Below, one piece after another: positions 15,694-25,052 of a stretch of 64,000 bases of DNA. Position 1 is the stretch's first letter. Each line of letters opens with the position of its first letter. The notes beneath the pieces are model-generated. The model searched no databases and was not told the DNA's origin. It saw only the letters and a list, made by a program, of their open reading frames with translations. Origin of the DNA: a virus. Location of the stretch: positions 1 to 64,000 of the IMG/VR virus record IMGVR_UViG_3300036900_000256. One strand, written 5' to 3'. A program made the position numbers and the translations under genes.

Positions 15694-15903
15694 GTGGCGG
15701 CTGACTACGGGCATCGCACCGCCGAGGAGGACCTCGCGGAGGCTGAGTCCGCGCTGCGCCTGGCAGGCTCCGGCGGCCAGACCACCCCACCGGAGGCCAT
15801 GGCGCTCGTCGGGATCGGGTACGCCCTGACCGCCCTTGTGCGCAGGCAGGGCGAGTTCTACCGCGAAGTGGTCGACGTGCTGGATCAGGCCAGAGGCGAC
15901 TAG
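15694..15903 (+). CDS. Hypothetical phage protein, 69 aa
   Basis: Helical protein with A-E-E-D-L-A-E-A-E-S-A-L-R-L-A and a second amphipathic helix (G-I-G-Y-A-L-T-A-L-V-R-R). GTG start after GGAGA. It ends 3 bp before the large terminase gene; such small helical genes often sit here in actinophages. Confidence 0.5.
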   Translation: MAADYGHRTAEEDLAEAESALRLAGSGGQTTPPEAMALVGIGYALTALVRRQGEFYREVVDVLDQARGD

Positions 15904-15906
15904 TCG

Positions 15907-17535
15907 ATGGCCGCCGTCCAGGACCCCGAAACCCCCGCCCCCTCCGAGGAGGAGCGCGGGGGTTTCGACCTGGACGCGTACCTCTGCCAGTTCGACCCCC
16001 GGATGCTGGAGATCCCCGAGTGCAGGCGCGAACTCTGCCGCTACGAGCCGCTCCTCTATGCGCTGCTCTATTTGCCGCACCACCTTCGTGGCAGCGAGGA
16101 CGGGGCGCGGATCACCCTCTCGGAGTTCCACATCGAACTCGCCGAGGCGGCGAAGAGGTGGGCGCTTCCTACCATGGAGCCGCGCGCTGATCGGGACGCG
16201 TACGTTTGCCCGCGCGAGGCGGGGAAATCAACTTGGTTGTTCCTGATCCTGCCGCTCTGGGCTGCTTCGTTCGGCCACAAGAAGTTCATCGGGGCATTCG
16301 CCGATGCCGGGGCGCAGGCGGAGATGCACCTGCTGTCGTTCAAGCAGGAGCTGGACAACAACCTGTTATTGCGTACGGATTTCCCCGACTTGTGCAGGCC
16401 GGGCCGCCGTCCGGGTGGCATGACCGAGTCCGACACGAAGCACATGTACATCGCTGGATCAGGGTTCGTATTCGCGGCGAAGGGTGTGGACGCGAAGGCG
16501 TTGGGCATGAAGGTCGGCGCGCGGCGTCCGGACCTGCTGATTCTCGACGACGTCGAGCCGGACGAGTCGAACTACAGCGACTACCAGAAGGACAAGCGGC
16601 TCGCGACGATCCAGAACGCGATCCTGCCGCTCAACATCCGGGCGCGCGTGGTCATCGCCGGGACGGTGACCATGCCCGGCTCGATCATCCACGACCTGGT
16701 CAAGACCGTGTCGATGCCAGGCGAGCCGCCAGCGCAGTGGGTGACCGACGAGAAGATCCGGGTGCATTACTACCGGGCGATCGTCACCGACGAGGAGACC
16801 GGGGCACGGCGGTCGTTGTGGCCGGAGAAGTGGCCGTTCGAGTTCCTGGTCAGCATCGAGCACACCCGCGGCTACAAGCTGAACTACGACAACAACCCCA
16901 TGGCCAGGGACGGCCAGTACTGGAACGAGACGGACTTCGTCCACATCGAGCTGCCCGCGCTGACCGCGATGCTGCTGTCCATCGACCCGGCGGTGAAGTC
17001 GAAGAAGACGTCGGACTTCACCGCGCTGGCCGTGATCGCCTACTCCGCGCACCACCGGCGGTGCATCGTCCTCGACGCCTGGGCAATCCGGGTACCGCCC
17101 GGCGCTGCACTGCGGAAACGGGTGCTCGGGATCCTGGAGCTGCACCCGGAAATCCGGGGCATCGTCGTGGAGGACAACCAAGGCGGCGAAGTGTGGGACG
17201 CGTCCGTGCTGCACAACATGCCCGTGAAGGTGCGGACGGTGGGCCAGCACGAACCCAAGGAAGTGAGGGCAGCCCGTCTTCTGGGGTTCTACCAGAACCG
17301 CCCCCGCCGCCTGCCCGGCAGACCGGCAAGCCCGATCGACGACCTGCCGTTCGTGGTGCATGCCCGCCCGCTACCCGCGCTTGAGGAGCAGATGGTCGGG
17401 TTCCCCAAGGCCGCGCACGACGACTTGGTCGACGCGGTGGGGACCGGTGTGGACATGTTCTTGAAGAAGCGGAAGCGCAACGGCGTGGAGCGGATCATGC
17501 CGGGCATGGACGATGAGGACGATCTAGCATCCTGA
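15907..17535 (+). CDS. terL: Terminase large subunit
   Basis: DNA-packaging motor of 542 residues. The ATPase has a Walker-A-like C-P-R-E-A-G-K-S-T (101-109) and Walker B L-L-I-L-D-D-V-E-P-D-E. The C-terminal RNase-H-like nuclease shows L-L-S-I-D-P-A, V-V-E-D-N-Q-G-G and A-H-D-D-L-V-D-A-V as its acidic triad regions. Followed by hairpins and then the portal gene. It translocates and cuts the phage genome into the procapsid. Confidence 0.9.
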   Translation: MAAVQDPETPAPSEEERGGFDLDAYLCQFDPRMLEIPECRRELCRYEPLLYALLYLPHHLRGSEDGARITLSEFHIELAEAAKRWALPTMEPRADRDAYVCPREAGKSTWLFLILPLWAASFGHKKFIGAFADAGAQAEMHLLSFKQELDNNLLLRTDFPDLCRPGRRPGGMTESDTKHMYIAGSGFVFAAKGVDAKALGMKVGARRPDLLILDDVEPDESNYSDYQKDKRLATIQNAILPLNIRARVVIAGTVTMPGSIIHDLVKTVSMPGEPPAQWVTDEKIRVHYYRAIVTDEETGARRSLWPEKWPFEFLVSIEHTRGYKLNYDNNPMARDGQYWNETDFVHIELPALTAMLLSIDPAVKSKKTSDFTALAVIAYSAHHRRCIVLDAWAIRVPPGAALRKRVLGILELHPEIRGIVVEDNQGGEVWDASVLHNMPVKVRTVGQHEPKEVRAARLLGFYQNRPRRLPGRPASPIDDLPFVVHARPLPALEEQMVGFPKAAHDDLVDAVGTGVDMFLKKRKRNGVERIMPGMDDEDDLAS

Positions 17536-17547
17536 CCGGCCAGCCAC

Positions 17548-17578
17548 CCATCCGGCAGGAGGATCCCCTGCCGGATGG
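17548..17578. terminator. Hairpin after terminase
   Basis: CCATCCGGCAGG (17548-17559) pairs perfectly with 17567-17578 around a 7-nt loop, 12 bp after the terminase stop. No U-tract. Could attenuate transcription between packaging and portal genes. Confidence 0.45.
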
Positions 17579-17581
17579 CGT

Positions 17582-17615
17582 GATGACCGAAGAAGCTTCG
17601 GCGTGCGGTTATTCT
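17582..17615 (+). promoter_or_regulatory. Portal upstream region: CCGAAG-AAG-CTTCGG and TATTCT
   Basis: The palindrome CCGAAGAAGCTTCGG (17587-17601) carries the recurring late-region word. TATTCT at 17610-17615 is a possible -10; no good -35 is seen. The portal start is at 17644. Confidence 0.35.
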
Positions 17616-17643
17616 GACGACAACACATCCGGGAGGCCGCCGC

Positions 17644-19293
17644 GTGAATGCCCCACTGGCCATGCAGGAGTCCGTCGACAAGATCCTCGGCGTACTCGAA
17701 GCCGAACGCGCCACCAACCCGGACCTCCAGCACGGACTCGACGAGCTAGAGAACGCCGCAGAGGCCTACCACAAGGCCGAAAGGTACTTCGAGGACACCG
17801 TGCCCGAGGTGTTCGCCTCACTGCGCCTGCGTCGCGCGATGCAGGCCACCGGCACAGACTTCCGGATCAACTTCGCGAGGATCCCCGTCACCTCGGTGGT
17901 CAACCGGCTGGAGATTTCGTCTACCGCGTGCCCCACCGACGACGAAGCCACCGCGTGGATCCAGCAGCAGTGGGAGGGCAACGACCTCGACCTCGAAGCC
18001 CCCAACTTCCACCTGCGGGCGTGCGAGTACGGCGACTCCTACGCCATCGTGTGGCCACAGCCTGACGACGAGGACACCGAGGACACCGCCAGCGTCGAAG
18101 CCATGGGCGAACTGGATCGCGGATCGGAATCCACAGACCGTATCGACGTGGGGATCAGCTACAACAGTCCGCTGTGCTGCCGGATCATCTACGACCCCGA
18201 GCACACCCGACGCAAAGCGTTCGCGATCAAACGGTGGGACATTCCCGGCGGCGCGGTACGAGTCGACCTGTACTACGCGGACAGGTTGGAGCGGTACGTC
18301 ACGAAACCGAAGACGAACAACCCGGAGGCCGGGGACTTCTACCGGTTCCACGACGACGACATCGACGACGTGTGGCCTGCCCCGAACCCGTACGGCGAAG
18401 TCCCCGTGTTCCATTTCCGGAACGACCGCCCGTACGGCACCCCCGAGCACAAGGGGTTCTACGGCACCCAGAACGCGCTCAGGAAGCTGTTCATCAGCCA
18501 CATGGCCACGGTCGACTACCAAGCGTTCCAGCAGCGGTATGCGCTCACCGCAGGGGAGTCCGATACCAGCGAAGCGGCGGCTGGTGACGAGGACGAGTTC
18601 TCGTTCGGCGACGACGCGACCGGGGCCACCAAGACCACCGGCGGGTCGTCCCGATCCCAACTCAACGCCGGGCCCGGCGAGCTGTGGTGGATGCGTGGCG
18701 TCACCCAGGTCGGCGCCTTTCCCGAGGCCGACCCCGACGTGTTTATGAAACCGGCCAAGGACTACCTGCGGTTCGGCGCCCAAGCCACCGATACCCCGGT
18801 GCGCCTGTTCGACGTGCTGACTGGGCAGCAACCGTCGGCCGCGTCGCAGAAGGAAGCCGACGGCCCGCACACCAAGAAGGTCCGCAACCGTGCGCTGTCG
18901 TTCGGTGGGACCTGGCGGGGCATCTGGGAGTGCGCGCTACGCATGGCCGGGTTCCCCCGCCTGCGCGTGGTCGTCAACTGGGCGCCACCCGAGCACGTGT
19001 CCGGCCTGGAGGGCTGGCAGACCGTGCTCGCCCAGATCGAGGCCGGTGTGCCGCCGCGTGTCGCGCTGCACGAGGCGGGCTACACCAACGAGCAGATCGT
19101 GTCCTGGTTCGGTGAGGAGGACGACGACCTCCCGGCCCAGTTGGAGATGCTTAAGGAGATCGCGCTGGTGCTGCAGGCGCTCGGCGCGGCCAGCGCGTTC
19201 GACGTGATTGACGCCGTGCAGCTGCGCACCCTGATCGCCTCGCTCCTCGACCGTGCCACCAAGGTCGAGACCACGGATGAGGCTGACGAGTGA
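17644..19293 (+). CDS. Phage portal protein (SPP1 gp6-like)
   Basis: 549-residue portal protein forming the dodecameric vertex for DNA entry and tail joining. Typical features are the N-terminal helical stem region, F-R-I-N-F-A-R-I-P-V-T-S-V-V-N-R, D-E-A-T-A-W-I-Q-Q-Q-W, and V-P-V-F-H-F-R-N-D followed by N-A-L-R-K-L-F. An acidic, serine-rich linker (E-D-E-F-S-F-G-D-D) lies around residue 320. GTG start. The stop overlaps the MuF-like gene by 4 bp. Confidence 0.88.
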   Translation: MNAPLAMQESVDKILGVLEAERATNPDLQHGLDELENAAEAYHKAERYFEDTVPEVFASLRLRRAMQATGTDFRINFARIPVTSVVNRLEISSTACPTDDEATAWIQQQWEGNDLDLEAPNFHLRACEYGDSYAIVWPQPDDEDTEDTASVEAMGELDRGSESTDRIDVGISYNSPLCCRIIYDPEHTRRKAFAIKRWDIPGGAVRVDLYYADRLERYVTKPKTNNPEAGDFYRFHDDDIDDVWPAPNPYGEVPVFHFRNDRPYGTPEHKGFYGTQNALRKLFISHMATVDYQAFQQRYALTAGESDTSEAAAGDEDEFSFGDDATGATKTTGGSSRSQLNAGPGELWWMRGVTQVGAFPEADPDVFMKPAKDYLRFGAQATDTPVRLFDVLTGQQPSAASQKEADGPHTKKVRNRALSFGGTWRGIWECALRMAGFPRLRVVVNWAPPEHVSGLEGWQTVLAQIEAGVPPRVALHEAGYTNEQIVSWFGEEDDDLPAQLEMLKEIALVLQALGAASAFDVIDAVQLRTLIASLLDRATKVETTDEADE

Positions 19294-20342
19294 CCGGCCC
19301 GACGCCTCCCATCCCGCCGTCGGAGGACGTCTCTCCAGCGATGGCGCAGGTGCTCGTCCACGCGGCCGAGCTGTACCTGCTGGAGCAGGCCGCGGTCGCT
19401 GCGGTCGCGGGCCCGGTGCGCGCCGCGGTGCGGTCGCTCCTCGGCCGGTTCAGCCGCCGGTGGATCGCCATGTTCGGGTCCACCACCACGGCGGCGGACC
19501 CGCTGCGGTTGCGCTCTTACCTGACCGACCTGCAGGGCGACCTCAAGCAGTTGCCCGGCCGGTTGCAGCGGTCCCCCGCGCAGGTGCTGCTGGAACACGC
19601 GCTCGACGCCCTGGACCTCGGGGTGCACCAGGCCGCCGACGAGGTCGCGCTCGACGTCGACGTCGAGTCCGCGATCGACCGGGGGCTGTCCGACGACGTG
19701 CTGGCCGCGATCGGCGAGTTGGACGACGCGATCACGGCGAAGCTCGACGCGGCGGCGCGCGCGGCCGAACGGTTCGAGGACGACCGGTTCGAGCAGGTGC
19801 TGACCCAGATCCTCGCCCCCGCCCAGCAGGCCGCCACCACTGCGGAGCGCACCACCACGTGGGTGGAGAACAAGGCGGCGAACGATGGCATCGCGTCCGT
19901 GGCCGGCGATCTGCTCGCCCCGCTGCTGTGGGTGGCTGAGCGCGACGCGTGCGTGCACTGTCTCGGCTTGTCCGGCGAGGTCAGCGCCGACGGCGCGTTC
20001 GACGGCACCAAGACGTTCGGGAAGAAACCGCTGGCGGTGTGGCCGGGCCCGGATCTGACCGGCCCGCCACGGCACCCGAACTGCCGGTGCCGCGTGCAGC
20101 CGTGGCTCGGCACCGAGGCGACCGAGGTCGACTTCCCCGCCGCGCTCAAGCGCGAGGCCGCCCGGTCGATCCTGACCGGCTGGCGTCTGCCATCCGAGTC
20201 CGAGCACGTCCGGCTCGACGCCGCCGAGCGGCTGCTCCAACGCGGCACCACACTGCCCGCGTCCGTGCAGGCCCGCGCCCGCGCCGCGGTGAAACGCCGC
20301 CGGTTCGCAACGTTCCCACGCATCAAGACCACCACGAGATGA
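19290..20342 (+). CDS. MuF-like head morphogenesis protein
   Basis: 350-residue minor capsid protein. The C-terminal third has the MuF motif set: A-E-R-D-A-C-V-H-C-L-G-L-S-G, then G-P-P-R-H-P-N-C-R-C-R-V. The N-terminal part is helical. MuF proteins are packaged in small numbers next to the portal. GTG start overlaps the portal stop and the stop overlaps the scaffold region. Confidence 0.82.
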   Translation: MTGPTPPIPPSEDVSPAMAQVLVHAAELYLLEQAAVAAVAGPVRAAVRSLLGRFSRRWIAMFGSTTTAADPLRLRSYLTDLQGDLKQLPGRLQRSPAQVLLEHALDALDLGVHQAADEVALDVDVESAIDRGLSDDVLAAIGELDDAITAKLDAAARAAERFEDDRFEQVLTQILAPAQQAATTAERTTTWVENKAANDGIASVAGDLLAPLLWVAERDACVHCLGLSGEVSADGAFDGTKTFGKKPLAVWPGPDLTGPPRHPNCRCRVQPWLGTEATEVDFPAALKREAARSILTGWRLPSESEHVRLDAAERLLQRGTTLPASVQARARAAVKRRRFATFPRIKTTTR

Positions 20343-20350
20343 GGACCGTC

Positions 20351-21148
20351 ATGCACGACAACGACGATCAGAACCTGCCGGTCCACCCGGTGTACGGGCC
20401 CGCGCTCGCCGTGCTGGACGGTGTCCCGGTGTGGCTGCAGTGCGGCGCGGCGGACGACGATGACGACGGCGCGGAGATCGACCTGACCGCCGCTGATGGC
20501 AAGCCAGCGGCAGTGAAGAAGCAGTCGGACATCCTCGACGACGAGCCGGACGAGGACGACGAGCCCGAGGACGAGTCGGACAAGGACGACAAGGCACCGC
20601 CCGCGAAGAAGCCCGCCGGGCAGGCACCGGCCCATACTGCGGAGGACTTCGAGCGCCTGGAGAAGGCGCTCACCGCCGAGCGGGCGATGCGCAAGAAGCG
20701 CGAGAGCATGATCGCCGAGTTCCGGAAGGCTGAGCGGGCGGCTGCCACGTCTGGCGACGATGCGGCTGCCCAGCAGGTGAGGGACGCGGCCGACGCCGCG
20801 GCGGCGAAGTACAAGCCGGTGGCGATTCGGTCGGCGGCGAAGGCGGCGCTGCTGGAGGCGAACTTCCAGAATCCGACTGACGAGCGCATCAAGAAGATGA
20901 TCAAGCGGCTCGACATCGACGACATCGACGTCGATGACGACGGCGACATCATCGGCCTGGAAGGGCAGATCGAGTCCCTGGTCGACGACTTCCCCGAGCT
21001 GTTCACCGCGCCCACCGCCGCCGCGCCGACCGTGCCCGCCAAGGTCAAGCCGCCGAAGATCAGCACGGCGAACAAGCCACCCGCCAAGGTCGAATACGCC
21101 ACGACCGGCGAGCGCCTGGCGGCCAAGATCACCGCTGGCGAGGAGTAG
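20351..21148 (+). CDS. Probable scaffolding protein
   Basis: 265-residue, strongly acidic and lysine-rich helical protein. There is a D/E-rich stretch at about 60-85, a predicted coiled coil at 100-160 (E-R-L-E-K-A-L-T-A-E-R-A-M-R-K-K-R), and a basic C-terminal tail. This is the usual profile of a procapsid scaffold. ATG 20351 has TGAGGA upstream; ATG 20339 overlaps the MuF stop and is also possible. Unusually, the major capsid gene is 4.7 kb downstream rather than next to it. Confidence 0.7.
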   Translation: MHDNDDQNLPVHPVYGPALAVLDGVPVWLQCGAADDDDDGAEIDLTAADGKPAAVKKQSDILDDEPDEDDEPEDESDKDDKAPPAKKPAGQAPAHTAEDFERLEKALTAERAMRKKRESMIAEFRKAERAAATSGDDAAAQQVRDAADAAAAKYKPVAIRSAAKAALLEANFQNPTDERIKKMIKRLDIDDIDVDDDGDIIGLEGQIESLVDDFPELFTAPTAAAPTVPAKVKPPKISTANKPPAKVEYATTGERLAAKITAGEE

Positions 21149-21151
21149 CCG

Positions 21152-21268
21152 GTGGGCACATGGGTGGTCGACCCCTCAGCGTTGCTCGACACGGCGATGT
21201 TCCTCCTCGCGGTGGCGCTGTTCGGGGTGCTCGCGTCGATCCGCGCAAACCGGCGGCGGCGCCGGTGA
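21152..21268 (+). CDS. Very small membrane protein, 38 aa
   Basis: GTG at 21152 with AGGAG 6 nt upstream. The product has one membrane helix (L-L-D-T-A-M-F-L-L-A-V-A-L-F-G-V-L-A) and a basic end (R-A-N-R-R-R-R-R). It is 3 bp after the scaffold gene. Function unknown. Confidence 0.5.
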   Translation: MGTWVVDPSALLDTAMFLLAVALFGVLASIRANRRRRR

Positions 21269-21322
21269 GGCCGACATCAGCCCGATCCGAATCCCCAACC
21301 GCAGGAAGCTGAGGACACCACC

Positions 21323-22021
21323 ATGGGCGACACCAGCCCGTCCACCGTTGAAGACCAAGCCCCACCCAAGGACGAACTACACGGGGCTGTGATCCGCGAC
21401 CAGAACAATGTGCCGTCGCTGGTTTCGGACGGCGGCGAGATCATCGTCGGCACGCGGGCCGAGTTGCGCGCGGCGTTCGGGGGCTTGGTCGTCACCACCG
21501 CCCGCCTGCCCGACGACACCGAGCCGGTGCTGAGCATCCGAAAGTGGATGTCGCCGGACGAACTGGATCTCATCGTGCAGCGTCTCGACGACAAGACCGA
21601 GGGCACACCGTGGCCACCCGCACCGCTGGTGGCTGGCTTCGAACCCGAACTGGTGGAGCACGCCCGGCGTGAGCTGGCCCTGTTGGGCGAGAACGACGAG
21701 TGGTTCGTGGAGTCGATCGTCGCTGCGATGCGCGGGTTCCTCGGGTGCGGCCACTCCGGCGGCTCCGCACCGATCGCCATCGACTATCTGACGCGCCTGC
21801 TGTCGCGTGAAGCGTTGACCTCGCTCACCAACGACCCTGCCGAGTGGGTCGATCGTTCCGAGATGAGTGGCTACCCGCTGTGGCAGAACGCCCGTGACTC
21901 GCGCGCGATGTCTGAGGACGGCGGGAAGACGTACTGGATGGTCGACCAGGTGCCGGAGGGCGAGACGTCTGCATCGGCCACCCGGTACGTGTCCGCCGAG
22001 CCGGTCACCGGAGGCGTGTGA
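21323..22021 (+). CDS. Hypothetical protein, 232 aa
   Basis: Unrecognised protein: V-I-R-D-Q-N-N-V-P-S-L-V-S-D-G-G-E, a central helical region (E-L-V-E-H-A-R-R-E-L-A-L-L) and a C-terminal W-M-V-D-Q-V. No membrane helix or signal. First larger gene of the accessory insert between scaffold and capsid, with a stop overlapping the next start. No function assigned. Confidence 0.55.
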   Translation: MGDTSPSTVEDQAPPKDELHGAVIRDQNNVPSLVSDGGEIIVGTRAELRAAFGGLVVTTARLPDDTEPVLSIRKWMSPDELDLIVQRLDDKTEGTPWPPAPLVAGFEPELVEHARRELALLGENDEWFVESIVAAMRGFLGCGHSGGSAPIAIDYLTRLLSREALTSLTNDPAEWVDRSEMSGYPLWQNARDSRAMSEDGGKTYWMVDQVPEGETSASATRYVSAEPVTGGV

Positions 22022-23103
22022 TGCGCTGGCACACCACGGACTACCGGAAGCGGGACAAGCGCGAGGCGCGCGGAACCCTGATCAACCGGGGGTTCTGGTT
22101 GACGCTCCCTCGGCTGATGTTGCTGTGCCGAGTGTTCGGCCACAAGGCCGTGGTGGACGGTTACGACAACGCCCACGACGGCGGATCCCGGTGGGTCGCA
22201 TGCGACAGGTGCGGGGTGCGGCCAGACACGCAGGGCAGGCTCGACCCGAAGCTGTGGCAGCGTGGGCAGCGGTACAACGGCGAGCGCGCGGCGACACCGC
22301 TGGACCGGTCCGCGCTGAAGACGCTGAAACTGGGCGGCAAGGTTCCCCCGGAGCCGCCGTTCTACCTGCCCGGCCCGTGGCCACCTGCAACGACAGGTGT
22401 GATCGGCGGCCAGCTCATCATCGGCAAAACCCACGGCCTGTTCAACGTTGGCGTCGAACTCGGCCATGCGGGTGCCGACCACGTCCTGGCCGGGCACATC
22501 CAGATCAACCCGCTCGGCGCGCTATACCTCCACACCGAGGGGTTCGGCACCTGGTGGCAGCGGCGGCTCAACTCGGTCGGCTACGACTCCCGCGAAATCG
22601 GTCTGAGCGCCCACGACGGCAGCGTCTACTGGAAGCTTTGGGCGAAGGACGGCTCGTGGTCCAACACCGATCCGAAGTGGTGGCTGGGTTCGTTCCGGTA
22701 TGACCTGCGGGACATCGTTTTCGGCGACCTGAAGTACTCGTACGAGGACGTCGCCGGGCCGGTCACCGCTGTGGTGCGGATGCCGCACGGTGACGACCAC
22801 GTCGTGGTGCTGAGGTTGCGGCGCGAGACTCGCGCCCGGAAGCGTGGCCGCCCGAAGGAGCAGGGCTGGTCCGTCAACTGGAACTGCGACGACGGCATCC
22901 CGACCAAGGGGCTATACCGCGGCCGGGTGTGCGGGTCTGCTGTGAAGGTGACAGACGAGGCGGTAGAGAACCGCAGTTGGCCTTTCGCGGCCACCGCAGC
23001 GATCGCCGCGCGGCTGACGAGCGACCGCGTCCGCCACGGGTACCGGCACCCGGTCATCGTGCCCGTTGACGTGGACGACCCCGAGCCTGCCATGGAACTG
23101 TGA
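22021..23103 (+). CDS. Hypothetical protein with DUF1660-like zinc ribbon
   Basis: 360 residues. The N-terminus has L-C-R-V-F-G-H-K, later W-V-A-C-D-R-C-G, the C-x-x-x-G-H ... C-x-x-C arrangement of phage DUF1660-type zinc ribbons. The remaining 290 residues are tryptophan-rich (T-W-W-Q-R-R, D-P-K-W-W-L-G) with no named fold. GTG 22018 is an alternative start. It may be a virion or regulatory protein; position in the capsid interval gives no firm clue. Confidence 0.55.
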   Translation: MRWHTTDYRKRDKREARGTLINRGFWLTLPRLMLLCRVFGHKAVVDGYDNAHDGGSRWVACDRCGVRPDTQGRLDPKLWQRGQRYNGERAATPLDRSALKTLKLGGKVPPEPPFYLPGPWPPATTGVIGGQLIIGKTHGLFNVGVELGHAGADHVLAGHIQINPLGALYLHTEGFGTWWQRRLNSVGYDSREIGLSAHDGSVYWKLWAKDGSWSNTDPKWWLGSFRYDLRDIVFGDLKYSYEDVAGPVTAVVRMPHGDDHVVVLRLRRETRARKRGRPKEQGWSVNWNCDDGIPTKGLYRGRVCGSAVKVTDEAVENRSWPFAATAAIAARLTSDRVRHGYRHPVIVPVDVDDPEPAMEL

Positions 23104-23369
23104 TGACCACCGGCCACGCGAACGACGAAGACGACATCGAAGCGCGCAGGGGGGCAGCTCTTCAGCGCGCTCTCGACACTCCGATCCCAAGTGAGCTGAA
23201 GCAGCGGCTCGCAGACGAGATCGAACCCCACACGATGAACGCGGGCATCAAGCACGGCGAGGTGATGATCGCGGTCCAGATCGCCTATCCGCTGATCGTC
23301 GACATCGACGTCGAAGCCCTGCACATCGAATCTCTGGCCGCTGACCCCGAGCCCGAATTGGAGCTGTGA
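23103..23369 (+). CDS. Hypothetical protein, 88 aa
   Basis: Acidic protein with E-D-D-I-E-A-R-R-G-A-A-L-Q-R-A-L and a C-terminal beta strand (Y-P-L-I-V-D-I-D-V). ATG 23103, overlapping the previous stop; GTG 23100 is also in frame. Unknown. Confidence 0.5.
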   Translation: MTTGHANDEDDIEARRGAALQRALDTPIPSELKQRLADEIEPHTMNAGIKHGEVMIAVQIAYPLIVDIDVEALHIESLAADPEPELEL

Positions 23370-24136
23370 TGGTCGACGACTGGATGACCGACGAACACAA
23401 AGCCGCCGCGCTGGAAGGGTTCCGCGCCAACCCCGTGGCGGTGGCATACGCGAAGCAGCAGACGACAGGTGCCCGGACGACTGGGCATGCGATGGCGGGC
23501 TACAACAGCGCCGGGTCTACGCGGATCTGGTTCGGGGAAGCCAACGGTTGCACCGCCACGTTGTCCACCAAAGCCCCCGAACACGGCGGACCGGACATGG
23601 TGTTCGTCCGCCCGATCCTCACCGCCACGATGCGCGGGGTCGAACTCGTCGACATCGATGGCGTCCAACTCGTGCACAACGTCGTTGCACAAGAAGGCGC
23701 ACCGACGGCACCCGAGCCCGATACGGGCTTGGTGACGTGGCTGCGTGAGCAGATCGCCGAGACGGTCCGCATCGCCCAAGCCGCCAAGACGAGCGTGGAC
23801 GCTTGGGCTCCGGGCCTGCCGCCTTGGGAGTCGGCACGCTATCTGGGCAAGTTCGCCAGCTACTTCGACACGTTCGTCGCACGCCAGAATCCGGACGCCG
23901 TGCTGGCCCAGTGCGACGCGCACACCGCGATCCTCGACGCCGTCCAACGAGGACTCGACGGACATCCCGGCCCCTGCGTCAACGTGCTCGGCGACGACCC
24001 TGCGAACTACTCCCAGTACGACTCGTGCGCCCTGCACATCGAGTGGAGCGAGACCGCGCTCAAACCGTTCGCCGCACGACTCGTCGCGCTGGCCTACCGG
24101 CATAACCCCGGCTACCGCGAGGAGTGGCGGCCGTGA
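23369..24136 (+). CDS. Two-part protein with C-terminal DUF6221 region
   Basis: 255 residues. The first about 120 form an unrecognised beta-rich domain (A-M-A-G-Y-N-S-A-G-S-T-R-I-W-F). From about 125 the sequence follows the DUF6221 plan: a helical lead, A-V-L-A-Q-C-D-A-H-T-A-I-L-D, a cysteine, and the ending L-A-Y-R-H-N-P-G-Y-R-E-E-W-R-P. This looks like a domain fusion. ATG 23369 overlaps the upstream stop. Confidence 0.6.
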   Translation: MVDDWMTDEHKAAALEGFRANPVAVAYAKQQTTGARTTGHAMAGYNSAGSTRIWFGEANGCTATLSTKAPEHGGPDMVFVRPILTATMRGVELVDIDGVQLVHNVVAQEGAPTAPEPDTGLVTWLREQIAETVRIAQAAKTSVDAWAPGLPPWESARYLGKFASYFDTFVARQNPDAVLAQCDAHTAILDAVQRGLDGHPGPCVNVLGDDPANYSQYDSCALHIEWSETALKPFAARLVALAYRHNPGYREEWRP

Positions 24137-24570
24137 GCGACGAGCTTGCTGACGCAGTCATGGCGGTAGTCCGTCGGCTTCGCGCGCTGTGCGAAGCGGA
24201 TGTCCTAGCCGCTCTGAGCGTCCACCTCGACAACCGCCGACCACCCAGCACTCAGCCAGCTGGCGTGGCGCCCTTGCCGCTGGAGTGGCACCCCTGGTAC
24301 CGGGGCAAGACCGGGCTTCTGGATTGGCTGGAGAGCGATGACCGGGTCGTCCGGGTCCCGGTGTCCCGTGCGCGCACTTCGGCATTCGGCCCGGCGAGCA
24401 TCGCGCCTGGAGAATTGAGCTTCTTCATCGCCACATTGACGAAGCGGAGGGCGGTCGCGCCTGCCCCGTACGTCGGCGATCCGTTCGCGTACGTCTGGCA
24501 CGTCGGGACCGACCAGCACGGCCGCTCGATCGCGGGCGACGCCCGGATCGTCCACTTGGAACGGGGCTGA
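24133..24570 (+). CDS. Hypothetical protein, 145 aa
   Basis: GTG 24133 overlaps the DUF6221 stop. An N-terminal helix (A-V-M-A-V-V-R-R-L-R-A-L-C-E) precedes a tryptophan-containing beta-rich portion (E-W-H-P-W-Y-R-G-K, A-Y-V-W-H-V-G). No domain recognised. Confidence 0.5.
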   Translation: MSDELADAVMAVVRRLRALCEADVLAALSVHLDNRRPPSTQPAGVAPLPLEWHPWYRGKTGLLDWLESDDRVVRVPVSRARTSAFGPASIAPGELSFFIATLTKRRAVAPAPYVGDPFAYVWHVGTDQHGRSIAGDARIVHLERG

Positions 24571-24572
24571 TC

Positions 24573-25052
24573 GTGGAAGGGATAGACCTGCGGTTGCTCG
24601 GCACCGCGCGGTACTGCTGCTCTGTCGATACGTGCGAGTGGCACATGGATGAGCCGAACCCGTACTTCATCCCGGACGGGGGCCCGTACCTCACGATCGA
24701 CGACTTCACCCGCGCGATGGCGCTCCAGCACGCCGAGCGCATCGAAACCGCCCTGAAGGATCACTTCGAGTCGCACACCGCAATCGAGTACCTGGGCACG
24801 ATCCAGCGCCTGAACGCGGAGTACGCGATCGCGCGCAGCACCCAGCTCGGCTACCACCCGCCGCTGACCGCCGCTCAGGTCGACAACGCTGGACGCGCCT
24901 TGTGCGAGCTAGCCCTAAGCTGCCACGGGCCGCCCTTTCCGAACCAGTCCACGTGGGACAGCTCGCCAGAGCTGCGCGACATCTTCCGCCCACAGGCAAT
25001 CGCTGCCCTGCATGCCGCTGGCCTGACCATCGCGGGTGGTGCCGCGTGCTGA
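24573..25052 (+). CDS. Hypothetical protein, 159 aa
   Basis: GTG 24573. It has a short cysteine set near the N-terminus (R-Y-C-C-S-V-D-T-C-E-W-H), then acidic helical segments (A-E-R-I-E-T-A-L-K-D-H-F). It overlaps the JAMM gene by 7 bp. Unknown. Confidence 0.5.
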   Translation: MEGIDLRLLGTARYCCSVDTCEWHMDEPNPYFIPDGGPYLTIDDFTRAMALQHAERIETALKDHFESHTAIEYLGTIQRLNAEYAIARSTQLGYHPPLTAAQVDNAGRALCELALSCHGPPFPNQSTWDSSPELRDIFRPQAIAALHAAGLTIAGGAAC

